Source: Bernardetia sp. MNP-M8
Lineage (GTDB): Bacteria; Bacteroidota; Bacteroidia; Cytophagales; Bernardetiaceae
Reading direction: 5' to 3'
Assembly (NCBI RefSeq): GCF_037126285.1
Contig: NZ_CP147012.1
Span: 2,688,001 to 2,752,000, forward strand
DNA: 64,000 bases
The position numbers and the translations under genes were made by a program. Below are positions 34,607 through 44,500 of this stretch, one piece after another; within the stretch, counting starts at the first letter, position 1, and each line of letters opens with the position of its first letter. The notes under the pieces were generated by a model. The model was not told the DNA's origin. It was given only the letters and a program-made list of their open reading frames with translations, and ran no database searches.

Positions 34607-35134
34607 ATGATAAATAAATATATAAATAAAATTTTCCTTTTTAACTTGATTCTTCTTCTATCAAGCTGTACAGGTGCATCTCTTTTTAAACTAAATGGTG
34701 GAACAATTGATTATACCAAAATCAAAACGCTTTCTATCCAGCCAATTTTGAATGATGCAGGACAAGGACCTCCAACAATTACAATTAATGCAACTGAAAA
34801 ATTGCGTGAATTTTATCTTCGAAATACCCGTCTAGGATTAGTTCAAGCTGGGGGAGATATGCAGATTGAAGGAAGAATTGTAGGTTATGAAGTTATTCCT
34901 GTTGCACCACAAGGAGGATCGCAAGTTGCAACTATTCAGCGTTTGCAAATCAAAATGGAAGTGACTTATTATAATGTTGTCGAAGAAGACCAATCTTTTG
35001 ATGATAAAGTATATACACAATTTGAAGATTTTGAGCAAAATCAAACACTTTCACAAGTGGAAGAACAGCTAGTAGAAATTATTTTGGATAGAATTGTGTT
35101 TGATATTTTTAACGACACAGCAGGAAATTGGTAA
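34607..35134 (+). CDS. lptE: LptE-like LPS-assembly lipoprotein
   Basis: 175 residues. Lipoprotein signal with lipobox LSSC (Cys21). The mature domain has the LptE pattern of Bacteroidota: FKLNGGTIDYTKIKTLSIQP, then TINATEKLREFYLRNTRL, a strand-rich segment around MQIEGRIVGYEVIPVAPQGG, and the final helix QVEEQLVEIILDRIVFDIFN. LptE plugs the LptD barrel and helps LPS reach the outer leaflet of the outer membrane. The sigma-54 activator immediately upstream (151 bp) is its customary neighbour in this phylum. A tRNA-Arg gene follows 27 bp after the stop codon. Confidence 0.85.
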   Translation: MINKYINKIFLFNLILLLSSCTGASLFKLNGGTIDYTKIKTLSIQPILNDAGQGPPTITINATEKLREFYLRNTRLGLVQAGGDMQIEGRIVGYEVIPVAPQGGSQVATIQRLQIKMEVTYYNVVEEDQSFDDKVYTQFEDFEQNQTLSQVEEQLVEIILDRIVFDIFNDTAGNW

Positions 35135-35161
35135 CAATTAATTACGAATTGAACTAAAAAA

Positions 35162-35233
35162 GGCTCTGTAGTACAATGGATAGTGCGTGAGCTTCCGACG
35201 CTCAAAATTTAGGTTCGATTCCTAACAGAGCTA
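35162..35233 (+). tRNA. tRNA-Arg (anticodon CCG)
   Basis: 72-nt cloverleaf. Acceptor 35162-35168 GGCTCTG pairs with 35226-35232 CAGAGCT (first pair G-T); D arm GTAC/GTGC; anticodon stem TGAGC/GCTCA with loop TTCCGAC, so the anticodon is CCG, reading CGG. T arm TTAGG/CCTAA with loop TTCGATT; discriminator A at 35233. The 3' CCA is not encoded. A strong terminator begins 2 bp later. Confidence 0.92.
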
Positions 35234-35235
35234 CT

Positions 35236-35281
35236 AAAAAAAACCGAATAACTTGTTTAAAACAATTTATTCGGTTTTTTT
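35236..35281. terminator. Terminator between tRNA-Arg and the SDR gene
   Basis: ACCGAATAA within 35236-35251 pairs with TTATTCGGT within 35267-35281; both flanks are A and T runs, so it works from either side. It lies 30 bp from the stop codon of the convergent SDR gene. Confidence 0.9.
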
Positions 35282-35310
35282 ATAATTCTTAAATCTTTCG
35301 TTTTTATATA

Positions 35311-36072
35311 CTAAGTAAGCTGTAATTGTGTAAAGCCTCCATCAGCAATAATTTCTGTACCTAATATATAGGAAGCTTCATCAGATGCTAAAAATAAGGC
35401 TGCTTTAGCAATTTCTTCAGGTTGACCAATGCGTTTCATTGGATTTTGAGAAGCTAAAGATTGAATCATCTTTTGTACTTCATCTACTGAAAGTCCAGGC
35501 ATATCCAAGATAGGAGTTTTTGTAATACCAGGACTAACCATATTAACACGAATTTTGCGTGGTAGCAATTCAGTGCTAAGTGTTCGGGCAAGCGAACGCA
35601 ATCCAGCTTTACTAGCAGCATACGCACTCAATGAATGTTGTCCGATTTGATTAGATATAGAGCCTGTAAATACAATTGAACCTCCATCATTCATGTCTGG
35701 TAAAGCTGCCTGAATCAGGAAATAAGGTCCTTTAAGATTGATAGCCAAAACATCATCATATATTTCTTCGGTCATCTGATCGATAGGAGCTGCTTTAGCA
35801 ATGCCCGAATTAATATACAATACATCTATTTTGCCAAAAGCTTTTACCGTTTCTTTTACAAGAGCTTGACGGTCAGCTGCTACTGAAATATCAGCTTTTA
35901 TACTGCGTATCTTGTCGCCACCAAGTTCTTTACAAGCCTTTTCAAGCTTTTCTTGTGTACGACCACTAATCATAACTTTTGCTCCTTCAGCTAAAAGTAA
36001 ACGAGCAGCAGCTAATCCAATACCACTACCTCCACCTGTAACAATACAAACTTTATCTTGAAATCTTGACAT
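35311..36072 (-). CDS. SDR-family short-chain dehydrogenase/reductase
   Basis: 253 residues from the ATG at 36072. The longer frame to 36117 adds a non-conserved basic leader, while MSRFQDKVCIVTGGGSGIG is the usual SDR start. Contains TGxxxGIG (TGGGSGIG), the NAG-like NSGIA, catalytic Ser in GSISNQIGQ and the YAASK catalytic pair, and the C-terminal EASYILGTEIIADGGFTQL. Classical NAD(P)-dependent SDR acting on an unknown alcohol/ketone; such proteins often oxidise glucose or 3-oxoacyl compounds. It ends 30 bp from the tRNA terminator. Confidence 0.9.
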   Translation of the reverse strand: MSRFQDKVCIVTGGGSGIGLAAARLLLAEGAKVMISGRTQEKLEKACKELGGDKIRSIKADISVAADRQALVKETVKAFGKIDVLYINSGIAKAAPIDQMTEEIYDDVLAINLKGPYFLIQAALPDMNDGGSIVFTGSISNQIGQHSLSAYAASKAGLRSLARTLSTELLPRKIRVNMVSPGITKTPILDMPGLSVDEVQKMIQSLASQNPMKRIGQPEEIAKAALFLASDEASYILGTEIIADGGFTQLQLT

Positions 36073-36117
36073 AAATAGAATAGATTTTTTTTTAGAATAA
36101 AAATTTACAGAGTGCAA

Positions 36118-36559
36118 TATATAAAATATTCAATGCTTTACGAATAATAGGGCATTTTTTATTTTCTTGACTCTATATAAATATCTCTAAGTAAATACAA
36201 GTAATTACTTCTAATTTTGAAAGATTTATTTTTTTCAAATAATCTATCTTTACCGACTTGAATAAATACAAAATATTATTCTGAGCTAAAGTTATATATA
36301 CTCAAGTATCTAGGTGGTATTAGTAAATACTAATTTAGTAGAAAAACTGTAAAAAATAATATGTATAATTTTAAGATAATCCCTACATAGGTGCTAAATA
36401 CAAGCACTATAATTAGTTTATCGCAGGACAAATAACTAAATTTATTTCTTAAACGTAAGCTATGAATAAGAATATTATCCTATTCTATTTCATTCTTCTG
36501 TAAGAGCAAATACTATTTCAATAATTCCTTAATTAAAAAATAATCTCATCCTATTTATC
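36118..36559. other. 442-bp AT-rich spacer before a STAS-like gene
   Basis: No gene, RNA or clear promoter recognised. One small perfect dyad, ATTAGTA/TACTAAT, lies near 36320-36335. The other STAS-like gene, at 54583, also has a long empty upstream region (about 280 bp). Confidence 0.4.
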
Positions 36560-36991
36560 ATGGAAATTTACAAAAGCGAATATCAAACTATTAATTTTGA
36601 TGAATCTAAATCTATACTATCAAAATCTTGGACTCCAAAATCTGAAGAACTTGAGGAAGATGACTTTACTGCTGAAATAAATAAAATAGCAGAGTGTGCT
36701 GAAAAATACAATGCCAAATATTTCTTAGACGACACACGAGATTTTTCTTTCACTATTACGATAGAACTACAAAGCTGGGTAGATAATGAGGTTTTTCCTC
36801 GTTTTATAGCAGCAGGACTTAAAAAATATGCTATTATCGTATCAAAAGAGTTTATTTCACAACTTTCTATTGAACAAACTATGGAAGGTGAAAAAGGAGC
36901 GCAGAGCTTTGAGGTACAGTATTTTGACAATACAGAGGAGGCGAAAAACTGGATTGAAAGTTCATTGTCTTCTGCTGCCACTGTTGCTTAA
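36560..36991 (+). CDS. STAS/SpoIIAA-like small protein, paralogue of 54583
   Basis: 143 residues, cytosolic. Blocks shared with the 144-residue protein at 54583 include the start (IYKSEYQTINFDE), W.P.S..L....F, a DTRDFSFTITIELQSWV segment (D..DF.FTI..E.Q.WV in both), G.KK.A, QLSIEQ and a final A..WI. The alternating helix-strand pattern fits an alpha/beta STAS or SpoIIAA-like fold of the type labelled STAS/SEC14 in Bacteroidota genomes. No serine is obviously placed as in SpoIIAA, so partner-switching cannot be claimed from this alone. The gene stands alone between long spacers, with a hairpin 22 bp past the stop. The two SpoIIE phosphatases in the window are possible partners of such a protein, a speculation. 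Confidence 0.65.
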   Translation: MEIYKSEYQTINFDESKSILSKSWTPKSEELEEDDFTAEINKIAECAEKYNAKYFLDDTRDFSFTITIELQSWVDNEVFPRFIAAGLKKYAIIVSKEFISQLSIEQTMEGEKGAQSFEVQYFDNTEEAKNWIESSLSSAATVA

Positions 36992-37013
36992 TTTGCATCA
37001 GTAAGTTATATAT

Positions 37014-37061
37014 AGCCTGAATAGTTTGGTCTGACCAACTAACTCAAAAACTATTCAGGCT
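37014..37061. terminator. Hairpin between convergent genes
   Basis: A 14-bp perfect stem, 37014-37027 against 37048-37061 (core CCTGAATAG/CTATTCAGG), with an inner GGTC/GACC stem. The following T-run is weak, so it may act mainly as an mRNA end stabiliser. Confidence 0.7.
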
Positions 37062-37068
37062 TATATAA

Positions 37069-38292
37069 TTATTCAATTATCCTTAAACGTTTCTTTCTTT
37101 TTTTGTGCCTTTGCCACCAAATCATAAAACCTGTAACTGGCAAGGATGCACAAATAAGTGATACTAAAAAAGCTAAGATTTTTCCTCCTAGTCCTAAAAT
37201 TGCACCTACATGAATATCATAGTTGGCTGCAATTACTTTTTCTCCAAAATTCTTTTCTTTGTGAGGACGATTATAAAGCATTTCACCTGAATTTTCATCA
37301 AAGAAAACTTCATTATTGATATAATAAACGCCTTTTTTCTGTTGAATATAAATTGAAAAAGCAGGGTGCGAATGTTCGTCTAAATGCTCATGCCCTAAGT
37401 CAATACTATATCCATAGGCTTCAGGATACAATTTTTCGACTTGTGTTGCTATTTTATCTAGAGTGGTTGCTGTTCGTTCTGTTTTTGGAGAGGTCGTTTT
37501 GTATTCTGAAAAATCAGGATATTGTGTAAGTCCACCCGAAAAGACAAGATATATCAAAGCTCTAACAAAGAAGAAGGCATAAAAAGAGCCTGTAATCGCA
37601 ATTATGATTCCGACAAAAGAAGCATAAAATCCTAAAATATTATGCAAATCATAATTAAACTTTTTCCAATTCTTTAGATTTTTTTTAGGAAACCAAAAAC
37701 GCTGTTTTCTAGCTTTTTTGTTTTTTGGCCACCAAATTATAATTCCTGAAATGAGCATTCCAATAAATAGCAAAGTAGTAATTCCGACTACCCAACTTCC
37801 AATAGGACGTGACAGTAATAAAGAAAAATGTATGCCTAAAACAACTCCGAAAAAACCATTTTTCTCATCAAAAGTACCCAAAACTTCTCCTGTATAAGGA
37901 TTAATATAGACAGACTTATAGATAATAAATTCATCAAAATAATTCCAAGTCGTTTCAGGATTTTTTTCGTAATAGTAAAATCTATAACTTTCATTTCTGT
38001 CAATTGGAATATTTACCCAGTGTACAGGATATTTTTCTTGTGTATATTCATTTACTTTTTTTTCTAGTATATGAATAGGTAATACTTGTTTTTTATCTAT
38101 GTCAAGCTCATTATGAAACATAGCATCTTTTCGCAAAATGTCTTGAATTTCATCTTTAAATACATACAAACAACCTGTAACAGAGATAATAAAAATAATA
38201 CTGCCAATACCCAAGCCAGCCCATAAATGAAATTTTCTTACCCACTGTTTGAATATTTTTTTTCTATTTGGTAATGTCATAATTATAGTCAA
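37069..38292 (-). CDS. PepSY-associated membrane protein (iron-uptake reductase type)
   Basis: 407 residues with four to five membrane helices. The first is preceded by KQWVRKFHLWAGLGIGSIIF, then periplasmic PepSY segments (YRFYYYEKNPETTWNYFDEF, VYINPYTGEVLGTFDE) alternate with helices around IGSWVVGITTLLFIGMLISG, and later a second PepSY unit. Conserved His residues in helices (FHLW, HFSLL, YDLHNILGF, YDIHVG) fit a haem-binding membrane protein of the PiuB/PepSY_TM class. It lies directly downstream of the siderophore-type TonB receptor on the same strand (70-bp gap), the usual pairing, and probably reduces Fe(III)-siderophore in the inner membrane. Start may be the ATG at 38280. Confidence 0.88.
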   Translation of the reverse strand: MTIIMTLPNRKKIFKQWVRKFHLWAGLGIGSIIFIISVTGCLYVFKDEIQDILRKDAMFHNELDIDKKQVLPIHILEKKVNEYTQEKYPVHWVNIPIDRNESYRFYYYEKNPETTWNYFDEFIIYKSVYINPYTGEVLGTFDEKNGFFGVVLGIHFSLLLSRPIGSWVVGITTLLFIGMLISGIIIWWPKNKKARKQRFWFPKKNLKNWKKFNYDLHNILGFYASFVGIIIAITGSFYAFFFVRALIYLVFSGGLTQYPDFSEYKTTSPKTERTATTLDKIATQVEKLYPEAYGYSIDLGHEHLDEHSHPAFSIYIQQKKGVYYINNEVFFDENSGEMLYNRPHKEKNFGEKVIAANYDIHVGAILGLGGKILAFLVSLICASLPVTGFMIWWQRHKKRKKRLRIIE

Positions 38293-38305
38293 ATTAGATA
38301 AACAA

Positions 38306-38341
38306 CTAAACTATCCAAAGCATAAACTCTGGATAGTTTAG
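38306..38341 (-). promoter_or_regulatory. Intercistronic 11-bp hairpin in the iron-uptake operon
   Basis: CTAAACTATCC (38306-38316) pairs perfectly with GGATAGTTTAG (38331-38341), with a 14-nt loop, between the receptor stop and the PepSY start. No T-run follows; it may stabilise the upstream mRNA or partly attenuate the distal gene. Confidence 0.6.
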
Positions 38342-38361
38342 AAATAGTAGGATAGAAAAGA

Positions 38362-40713
38362 TTAAAATTTGTAGGCAAGAGCTAAACGCCAATTTCTTGG
38401 AGCTTCAGCTTGATAATAGTAGAAAGTTCCATAAGGTGCACCACTATATAAATATTCGTCCAGTACATTGTAGACATTGAGTGTAACTTGTACATCATCA
38501 TTTCCCCAAAATATACCTGCATCTACTTTTTTATAATCTCCAAGAGATTTTTGATTTGGGTTGGAAGCCCATCCCCATGTAGTTCTGTCAGCAAGTATAG
38601 TTGCACCTAAAGACAATCCTGCGCCTTTCAAAAATCCTGTTTGCTGTGTGTAAGCAATCCATGTATTTGCTGTATGTTTTGCATATCCTGGAACAAGGTC
38701 GCCTTCTTGTAGAGATTCTACATTTGATTTTGTAATTAGGTTTTCAGTTAAGGCATAATTTAAAGTAAGATTCAAACCTTTAATGATTTCTCCTCTCAAG
38801 TCAAATTCAATTCCTTTTGATTCTGATTCTCCTTTTATGATAGAATATTGTTCGGTTGGAGCATTGTTAGGATCACTTATCAACTCATTTTTCTTAGTAA
38901 TTTGGTAAATAGATAAGGTAGTTGTCCATTTTTTATCAAACCAATCTCTTTTTACTCCTATCTCCAAATTATTTCCTGTAATAGGTTTAATTTTGTCTCC
39001 ATTTCTCAAAATGCCAGATTGAGGCACAAAACTTTGGTCATATAAAGCATAAACTGAAGTATGCTCATCAACTGAACCACTAAGTCCAATTCTTGGAGTC
39101 CATTGACTAGCTTTTTGCTCTGCACCACCATAACTTGATTGAGAAATATCTGTAAAACGAGTAGCCAAAGTAAGACGGATTTTATCGTCTAAAAATCCTA
39201 ATTCATCTTGAAGATATATTCCTGAATATTGTAAATTAATTCTTCCATAAGGACTTGAACGGATTTCTAATGGTTGTGACAAATCAAAATCAGGATAGCC
39301 ATTTGTTACAGGTTGGTAGCTATCTGCTGTCATTGAAAAATAATTATCACCTGTTTCTAATTGATGCGATTGATTCCAGTCTGCCATATATTCTTTTGTT
39401 CCTACATCCAAAGCACCAACTAATTTATGACTAACACCACCTGTCATAACTTTACCGTTAACATAAACTTGTGCAAATTTCATGATATTACTAGATTCAA
39501 ATAAGCTCACATTACGCTGAATCAAATCTTTTTGTACATCACCAGCCCACATACTTTGTCCGATTTGATAGCTATTTATATAGGTAGTTTGTGCTGTGAT
39601 TTTCCAATCTTTTTTAAATTCATGTTGGAAATTTACATTGAAAGTTTGGTCATCAACAAGGCTTGGTTCAAGTCCTGGGTCGCCTAAAGTGGTCTCAGCA
39701 GGATAGGTTGCATAGCCTTCTGTACTGAAAATATAAGATGCTCCAATGTTAGACATTTTTGCTTTCTGATAAATATATTCGGCAGTAAGTTTTGTTTTTG
39801 AATTGAAATCATAACGCAATGAAGGAGCAACAATATATCTGTCATTGTATTCATAATCTCTAAATGAGTTTTTATTTTGTCCCATTACATTGAGCCTTGC
39901 AGATAATTTGTTAGTAATTTTTGTATCTACATCAGCTTCAGCACGAAATAAATTATAACTACCTGTTGTAAAACGTACAGACCCATTAAAATCATCGCCT
40001 GTTGGTTTTTTGGTAACGATATTATAAATACCACTTGGTTCGCCACTTGACATCATAAAACCAGCAGGACCTTTTACAAACTCTACTCGTTCTACATAGC
40101 TCATATCTTCCGTTAAAGGACCCCAACTTGAAGTAATATTTACGCCATTGAAGAAAGCAGAAGCACGGCTTCCTCTCATATTTACACGAGCATAAACATC
40201 GCCCCAATGCTCCAAACGCATTGTTCCACTCACATTACGCAACAAACCATCGCTCAGACTTAATACAATTTGATTGTCTAAATCTTTTCTTTGAATGACT
40301 TGAATGTTTTGAGGAAGTTTTTCAATTTCTGTTTGTAATCGCAATGAAGTAGAAACTTTTGACTTTGATTTTTCAGAAGATGCTCGTACTGATACTTCAT
40401 TGAGATTGCCTGTAGATTCTTCAACAGTAAAATTTAAAGTTATTGTTTGATTAGCTTCTACTGAGATTATTTTTGAAATAGGTTTTATTGTAATCCCTAC
40501 AATTTTTAAAGTGTGATTGCCTGCTTCAACATTTTTAATTTCATAGAATCCGACAGCATTGGTAGTTGTTCCAATATTTGTGCCTTCTAAATAGATATTG
40601 ACTGCTACGGCAGGTGTTCCATCATTAAGTTGGATAGTGCCGTTTATAGAGCTTTGTGCTAACAATACTGTATGTAGCAAAGCTGTGAATAGAAAGGTAA
40701 AAATAATTTTCAT
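38362..40713 (-). CDS. TonB-dependent siderophore receptor
   Basis: 783 residues from the ATG at 40713. I choose it because a 19-nt-spaced promoter at 40752-40782 would start transcription about where the alternative ATG at 40749 lies, and because MKIIFTFLFTALLHTVLLAQ is a proper signal peptide. The mature protein has a carboxypeptidase-regulatory-like domain (INGTIQLNDGTPAVAVNIYL), then a plug (LPQNIQVIQRKDLDN, MRGSRASAFFNGVNI, ERVEFVKGPAGFMMSSGEP) and a 22-stranded barrel ending RNWRLALAYKF. It transports ferric siderophores, powered by TonB. The PepSY reductase-like gene follows in the same operon. The 'GIYNIV' start of the barrel is typical of siderophore receptors. Confidence 0.95.
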   Translation of the reverse strand: MKIIFTFLFTALLHTVLLAQSSINGTIQLNDGTPAVAVNIYLEGTNIGTTTNAVGFYEIKNVEAGNHTLKIVGITIKPISKIISVEANQTITLNFTVEESTGNLNEVSVRASSEKSKSKVSTSLRLQTEIEKLPQNIQVIQRKDLDNQIVLSLSDGLLRNVSGTMRLEHWGDVYARVNMRGSRASAFFNGVNITSSWGPLTEDMSYVERVEFVKGPAGFMMSSGEPSGIYNIVTKKPTGDDFNGSVRFTTGSYNLFRAEADVDTKITNKLSARLNVMGQNKNSFRDYEYNDRYIVAPSLRYDFNSKTKLTAEYIYQKAKMSNIGASYIFSTEGYATYPAETTLGDPGLEPSLVDDQTFNVNFQHEFKKDWKITAQTTYINSYQIGQSMWAGDVQKDLIQRNVSLFESSNIMKFAQVYVNGKVMTGGVSHKLVGALDVGTKEYMADWNQSHQLETGDNYFSMTADSYQPVTNGYPDFDLSQPLEIRSSPYGRINLQYSGIYLQDELGFLDDKIRLTLATRFTDISQSSYGGAEQKASQWTPRIGLSGSVDEHTSVYALYDQSFVPQSGILRNGDKIKPITGNNLEIGVKRDWFDKKWTTTLSIYQITKKNELISDPNNAPTEQYSIIKGESESKGIEFDLRGEIIKGLNLTLNYALTENLITKSNVESLQEGDLVPGYAKHTANTWIAYTQQTGFLKGAGLSLGATILADRTTWGWASNPNQKSLGDYKKVDAGIFWGNDDVQVTLNVYNVLDEYLYSGAPYGTFYYYQAEAPRNWRLALAYKF

Positions 40714-40751
40714 GACTTTGTTTTTATTTAGACTGGTTAAAAATAACAACG

Positions 40752-40782
40752 CAAAAGTAGCAAATAATTCTATTCACACAAA
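40752..40782 (-). promoter_or_regulatory. Bacteroidota-type promoter of the siderophore-receptor operon
   Basis: Minus strand -7 TACTTTTG (40759-40752) and -33 TTG (40781-40779) separated by exactly 19 nt; transcript would start about 30 nt before the ATG at 40713. No Fur-box dyad could be recognised by eye. Confidence 0.6.
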
Positions 40783-40862
40783 AAAAACTATATTAATTTT
40801 ACAATTTTTGTAGAATTGAAATGCCTAATGATTATTTTTTTTGTAAATGATTTTATAAAAGA

Positions 40863-40898
40863 AAAAAAGCAATTCAAATTATATTTGATTGCTTTTTT
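40863..40898 (-). terminator. Terminator after the acyl-carrier-like gene
   Basis: AAAAAAGCAAT within 40863-40876 pairs with ATTGCTTTTTT within 40887-40898, with one bulged base and A/T flanks. It lies about 160 bp beyond the stop codon of the gene at 41063. Confidence 0.65.
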
Positions 40899-41062
40899 GA
40901 TGGTAAGTAATGATTTTAAATAACTTAAGTTTTGGATTATAATTTTTCAGACTCTTTTTTAGTCTAAAAAAATGGTTTTTAATAAAAAAACTCTTTTTGG
41001 CTTTTGCATAGATTAGAATCTATTTGATACTTTCAAAAGTGTCTTGAGAGTTTGAATTCTTT

Positions 41063-41401
41063 TTAGTAACCCAGTAATTTTGTCTGAATGACATCTTGTA
41101 ATTCTTGAATAGTAGTAATTTTTTCGGCTTCTTCATCATTGATAAAAATGGAAAAATAAGATTCTACTAAAAGAATAAGGTTGATGTGCATCAGAATATC
41201 AAAATCAAAATCTTCATAAAAATTTCTATGAGGCTGAATTCTTTCCTCTTCTATATTGAGGCTCAGTAATATCATTTTGACATAATGAGCAATTTTTGAA
41301 GAAGTCATGGTGAGTTTTTGCTCTTTTTGAGTAGATGAATTGCTAAAAAAATGATTTATAGCATTTTGATTAGACGGATTGAAATGAGGTTGAATATTCA
41401 T
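41063..41401 (-). CDS. Acyl-carrier-protein-like protein lacking the carrier serine
   Basis: 112 residues. The C-terminal 75 residues have the ACP four-helix pattern: KIAHYVKMILLSLNIEEERI, then FYEDFDFDILMHINLILLVE, then FSIFINDEEAEKITTIQELQ. This matches the ACP helix II to IV region (F.eDLG.DSLD..E..m..E..F.I.I.DEEAEKI.Tv). The key DSL is replaced by DIL: Ile69 stands where the 4'-phosphopantetheine serine should be, so it should not carry an acyl chain. The N-terminal 31 residues are Asn/Ser/Gln-rich and not ACP-like; the ATG at residue 32 could be the true start. It is isolated between the siderophore operon and the efflux operon; a regulatory or scaffold role is possible. Confidence 0.7.
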   Translation of the reverse strand: MNIQPHFNPSNQNAINHFFSNSSTQKEQKLTMTSSKIAHYVKMILLSLNIEEERIQPHRNFYEDFDFDILMHINLILLVESYFSIFINDEEAEKITTIQELQDVIQTKLLGY

Positions 41402-41508
41402 AACTGCTTTAATTTTAGTATTAGAAATTGTATAAAAAGTATTCTCAAATTGAAAAATGCTTATCGTTTAAGAGGAAACTAGAATAAGGATTTGAGAATA
41501 TTAAGAAC

Positions 41509-44500
41509 TTATTTTGCCAGTTCTACATCTTGTACATCTTTATTTTTTGAGAAAAAACTGCTTGTTGCTTTCCATTTCTCAAAACGTTCTGCCATACTAT
41601 CAGCTACTCGGTAGGCAATAGGGACAATTAAAAGTGTAAGAATCATAGAGCTAGTCAAACCTCCAATAAGTACCCAAGCAAGTCCGTTTTTCCATTCTGA
41701 ACCTGCTCCACTTGCTATGGCAATAGGAATCATGGCAATTACCATCGCAATTGTTGTCATCAAAATTGGTCTGAAACGTTCCATTGTTCCTTCTATGACA
41801 GCCTGTGTACTTTCCATTCCTTCTTTTTTAAGTTGGTTTACAAAATCGACAATCAGAATGGCATTTTTCACAACCAAACCTACCAACATAATTATTCCCA
41901 AAATAGAGAATATACTGAGGTTTTGCATTGTTAAAGCCAAAGCGAGTAGTGCGCCAATGAGAGCCACAGGAATAGAAAACATAACTACAAATGGCTGAAC
42001 CCAACTATCATAAAGAGCAACCATAATCAGATAAACAAGTAAAAGTGATGTAATCAAGGCAACCCCTAATGAACCAAATGCCTCAGACTGATTTTCCAAA
42101 TCTCCTCCAAAACTCACTTCAATACCAGTAGGAATTTGAGTTTTTGCAAGAGCAGCTTGAATATCTGCTCCTACTGTTCCGACAGGTCTTCCAACTACTT
42201 GTGATTCGATATTGAGTGAAGGAATTTTGTCTTTTCTTTCTAAACGAGAAGGTCCCATACTCTGCTCTACTTCTGCAAATTGAGATAATTTGATTAGCTC
42301 GCCTTTGTCATTTAAAAAAGTAAGCTCTTTAATATCTTCTTGGTTTTGACGTTCGAAAGCATCTAATTGAACACGAATGTCATATTCATAACTATCTTCA
42401 CTAAAACGAGTATCTGTATTTCCTGTAAACGCATTTTGCATAGTTGCGCCCACTACATCCAATGACAAACCTAAAGAAGCCATTTTTTCACGGTCTATGT
42501 CTACAGCTATTTCAGGGCTACCACCTTCTACCGTTGGTTTTACTTCAGAAGTTCCAGCTACACCTTTTACGATCTCTTGTATTTTTTCACTCGTCTCCAA
42601 CATCAAATTAAGGTCTGTTCCTTGTAATGTGATTTGAATTGGTGCTGCACTTGCTCCTCCAATCATTCCGACAGGTTCTGCTGTAAATTTTGCACCAGCA
42701 ATAGTTTTTTGTAATTCAGTTTTAATAAAACGAGCATACTGTTCAGAATTCATTTCTCGCTTTTCTGATGAAACTAATTTCACGTTTAGTTCTGCCAAAT
42801 ATGCACTTGTAGCTCCTCCACTTCCTTTTCCTATGGTTGTAAATACAGTAATTACTTCGTTATTTTGAGCTAAATAATTTTCTACTTTTTGAGTAACACT
42901 ATTAGTTTGTTCGATAGGTGCATCTTTAGGAAGTTCTATATTGATAATAAATTCTCCATTATCTGATTCGGCTGCAAATTCAGCTCCTATAAATCCACCT
43001 ATTACCAAGAAGAAAGAAGCAATAACCATTGAGAAAATTATAATAGACGTAATTATTTTATGTTTCAAAACATACACTAAAATAGATTCAAAACCTGATT
43101 TGATACCATTTATTAAGCGTTCAAACCAAATTAGAGGCTTGTCTAACCATTTTTCATTATTCAAGTGAGTAAGTTTGGAAAAACGAGAAGCCAAATAAGG
43201 TGTAAGTGTAAAAGAAACAAGTAAACTGATTAAAGTAGCTGCTACTACCACCAATGAGAATTGTCTTAAAATATCGGCTACAATTCCTGTAACCATACCA
43301 ATTGGTAAGAAAACAACAATAATCACAAGCGTAATAGAAACGACAGACAAACCAATTTCTTTCCATGTATCTAAAGCTGCTTGCCAAGGTGACTTGCCTT
43401 TTTCCATGTGCATTTGGATATTTTCCAAAACTACAATGCTATCATCTACCAAAATACCAATTACCAAAGAAAGGGCTAATAAAGTCATCAGGTTGAGTGT
43501 AAAACCTGCCACAGCCATCACAGCAAATGTTGTAATTACAGAAACAGGAATAGCAACCATTACAATAATTGCATTTCGAATACTATGTAAAAACAATAAC
43601 ATAATTACGGCAACTAAGACAATAGCAATTACTAAATCGTGAGTTACGGCATCGGCAGCTTCCATTGTAAAAATAGAAGAGTCAGAAGCAATAGTAAAAT
43701 CTAAGTTGATACCTGCATATTGTTGTTTGAGTTCTTCTAATCTTTTTCTAACTTCTTTACTTACCTCTACTGTATTTCCATCAGATTGCTTTGAGATTTC
43801 AAGACCTAAAGATGTTTTTCTATTGATTCTTGAAATAGTAGAAGTTTCTTTTTTAGTATCATATACTTCAGCTACATCTTCTAAAAAAACATTTGTTCCG
43901 TCAGCAAGTGTCGTTACGACTAACTTTCTGAGTTGAGGCAAACTTTTAATTTTTCCAGACAAACGAACCATAATATCTTGCTCATCATTTTTTACACTTC
44001 CTGTTGGGAAATCAAGATTGGCAGCCGAAATAGCATTCGTAACCTGTAACAATGAAAGATTATAGTAATTGAGTTTGTCACCATTTACATTGACATTAAT
44101 TTCTCGTTCTTCTTTACCTACAATATTTACTTGAGCCACACCTTCAATTCTTGCCAAATCGGATGTGATTTTATTTTCAAATAAACTTGTAAACTCTACT
44201 TCATCCATATCAGAAGTTGCACCAATACGCATAATAGGAAGATCATCTAAAGAAAACTTACCAATACTTGGGTCTTTTACATCATCAGGAAGTGTTGAAG
44301 CAATGGCATCAATTTTTGATTGTGCATCTTGCATCGCTTTATCGATGTCTGTTCCATATTTGAATTCTACGGTAACAACAGAGTAACTTTCTTGTGAAAA
44401 AGAGTTTATGACATCTAAATTTTCTAATGTAGAAACAGCATTTTCTATTTCTTTAGTAACTGCTGTTTCTACTTCATTAGGAGAAGCTCCTGGATATTGC

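Noticed and set aside
35162-35233. tRNA-Arg as the attachment site of an integrated element
   Set aside because: No integrase, no direct repeat of the tRNA 3' end nearby, and the flanking genes (lptE-like, SDR) look like ordinary chromosomal genes.
41717-43936. Several open frames on the plus strand opposite the RND permease
   Set aside because: They are antisense shadows of a highly conserved 1045-residue gene, with Ile/Thr/Ser-rich translations and no domain pattern.
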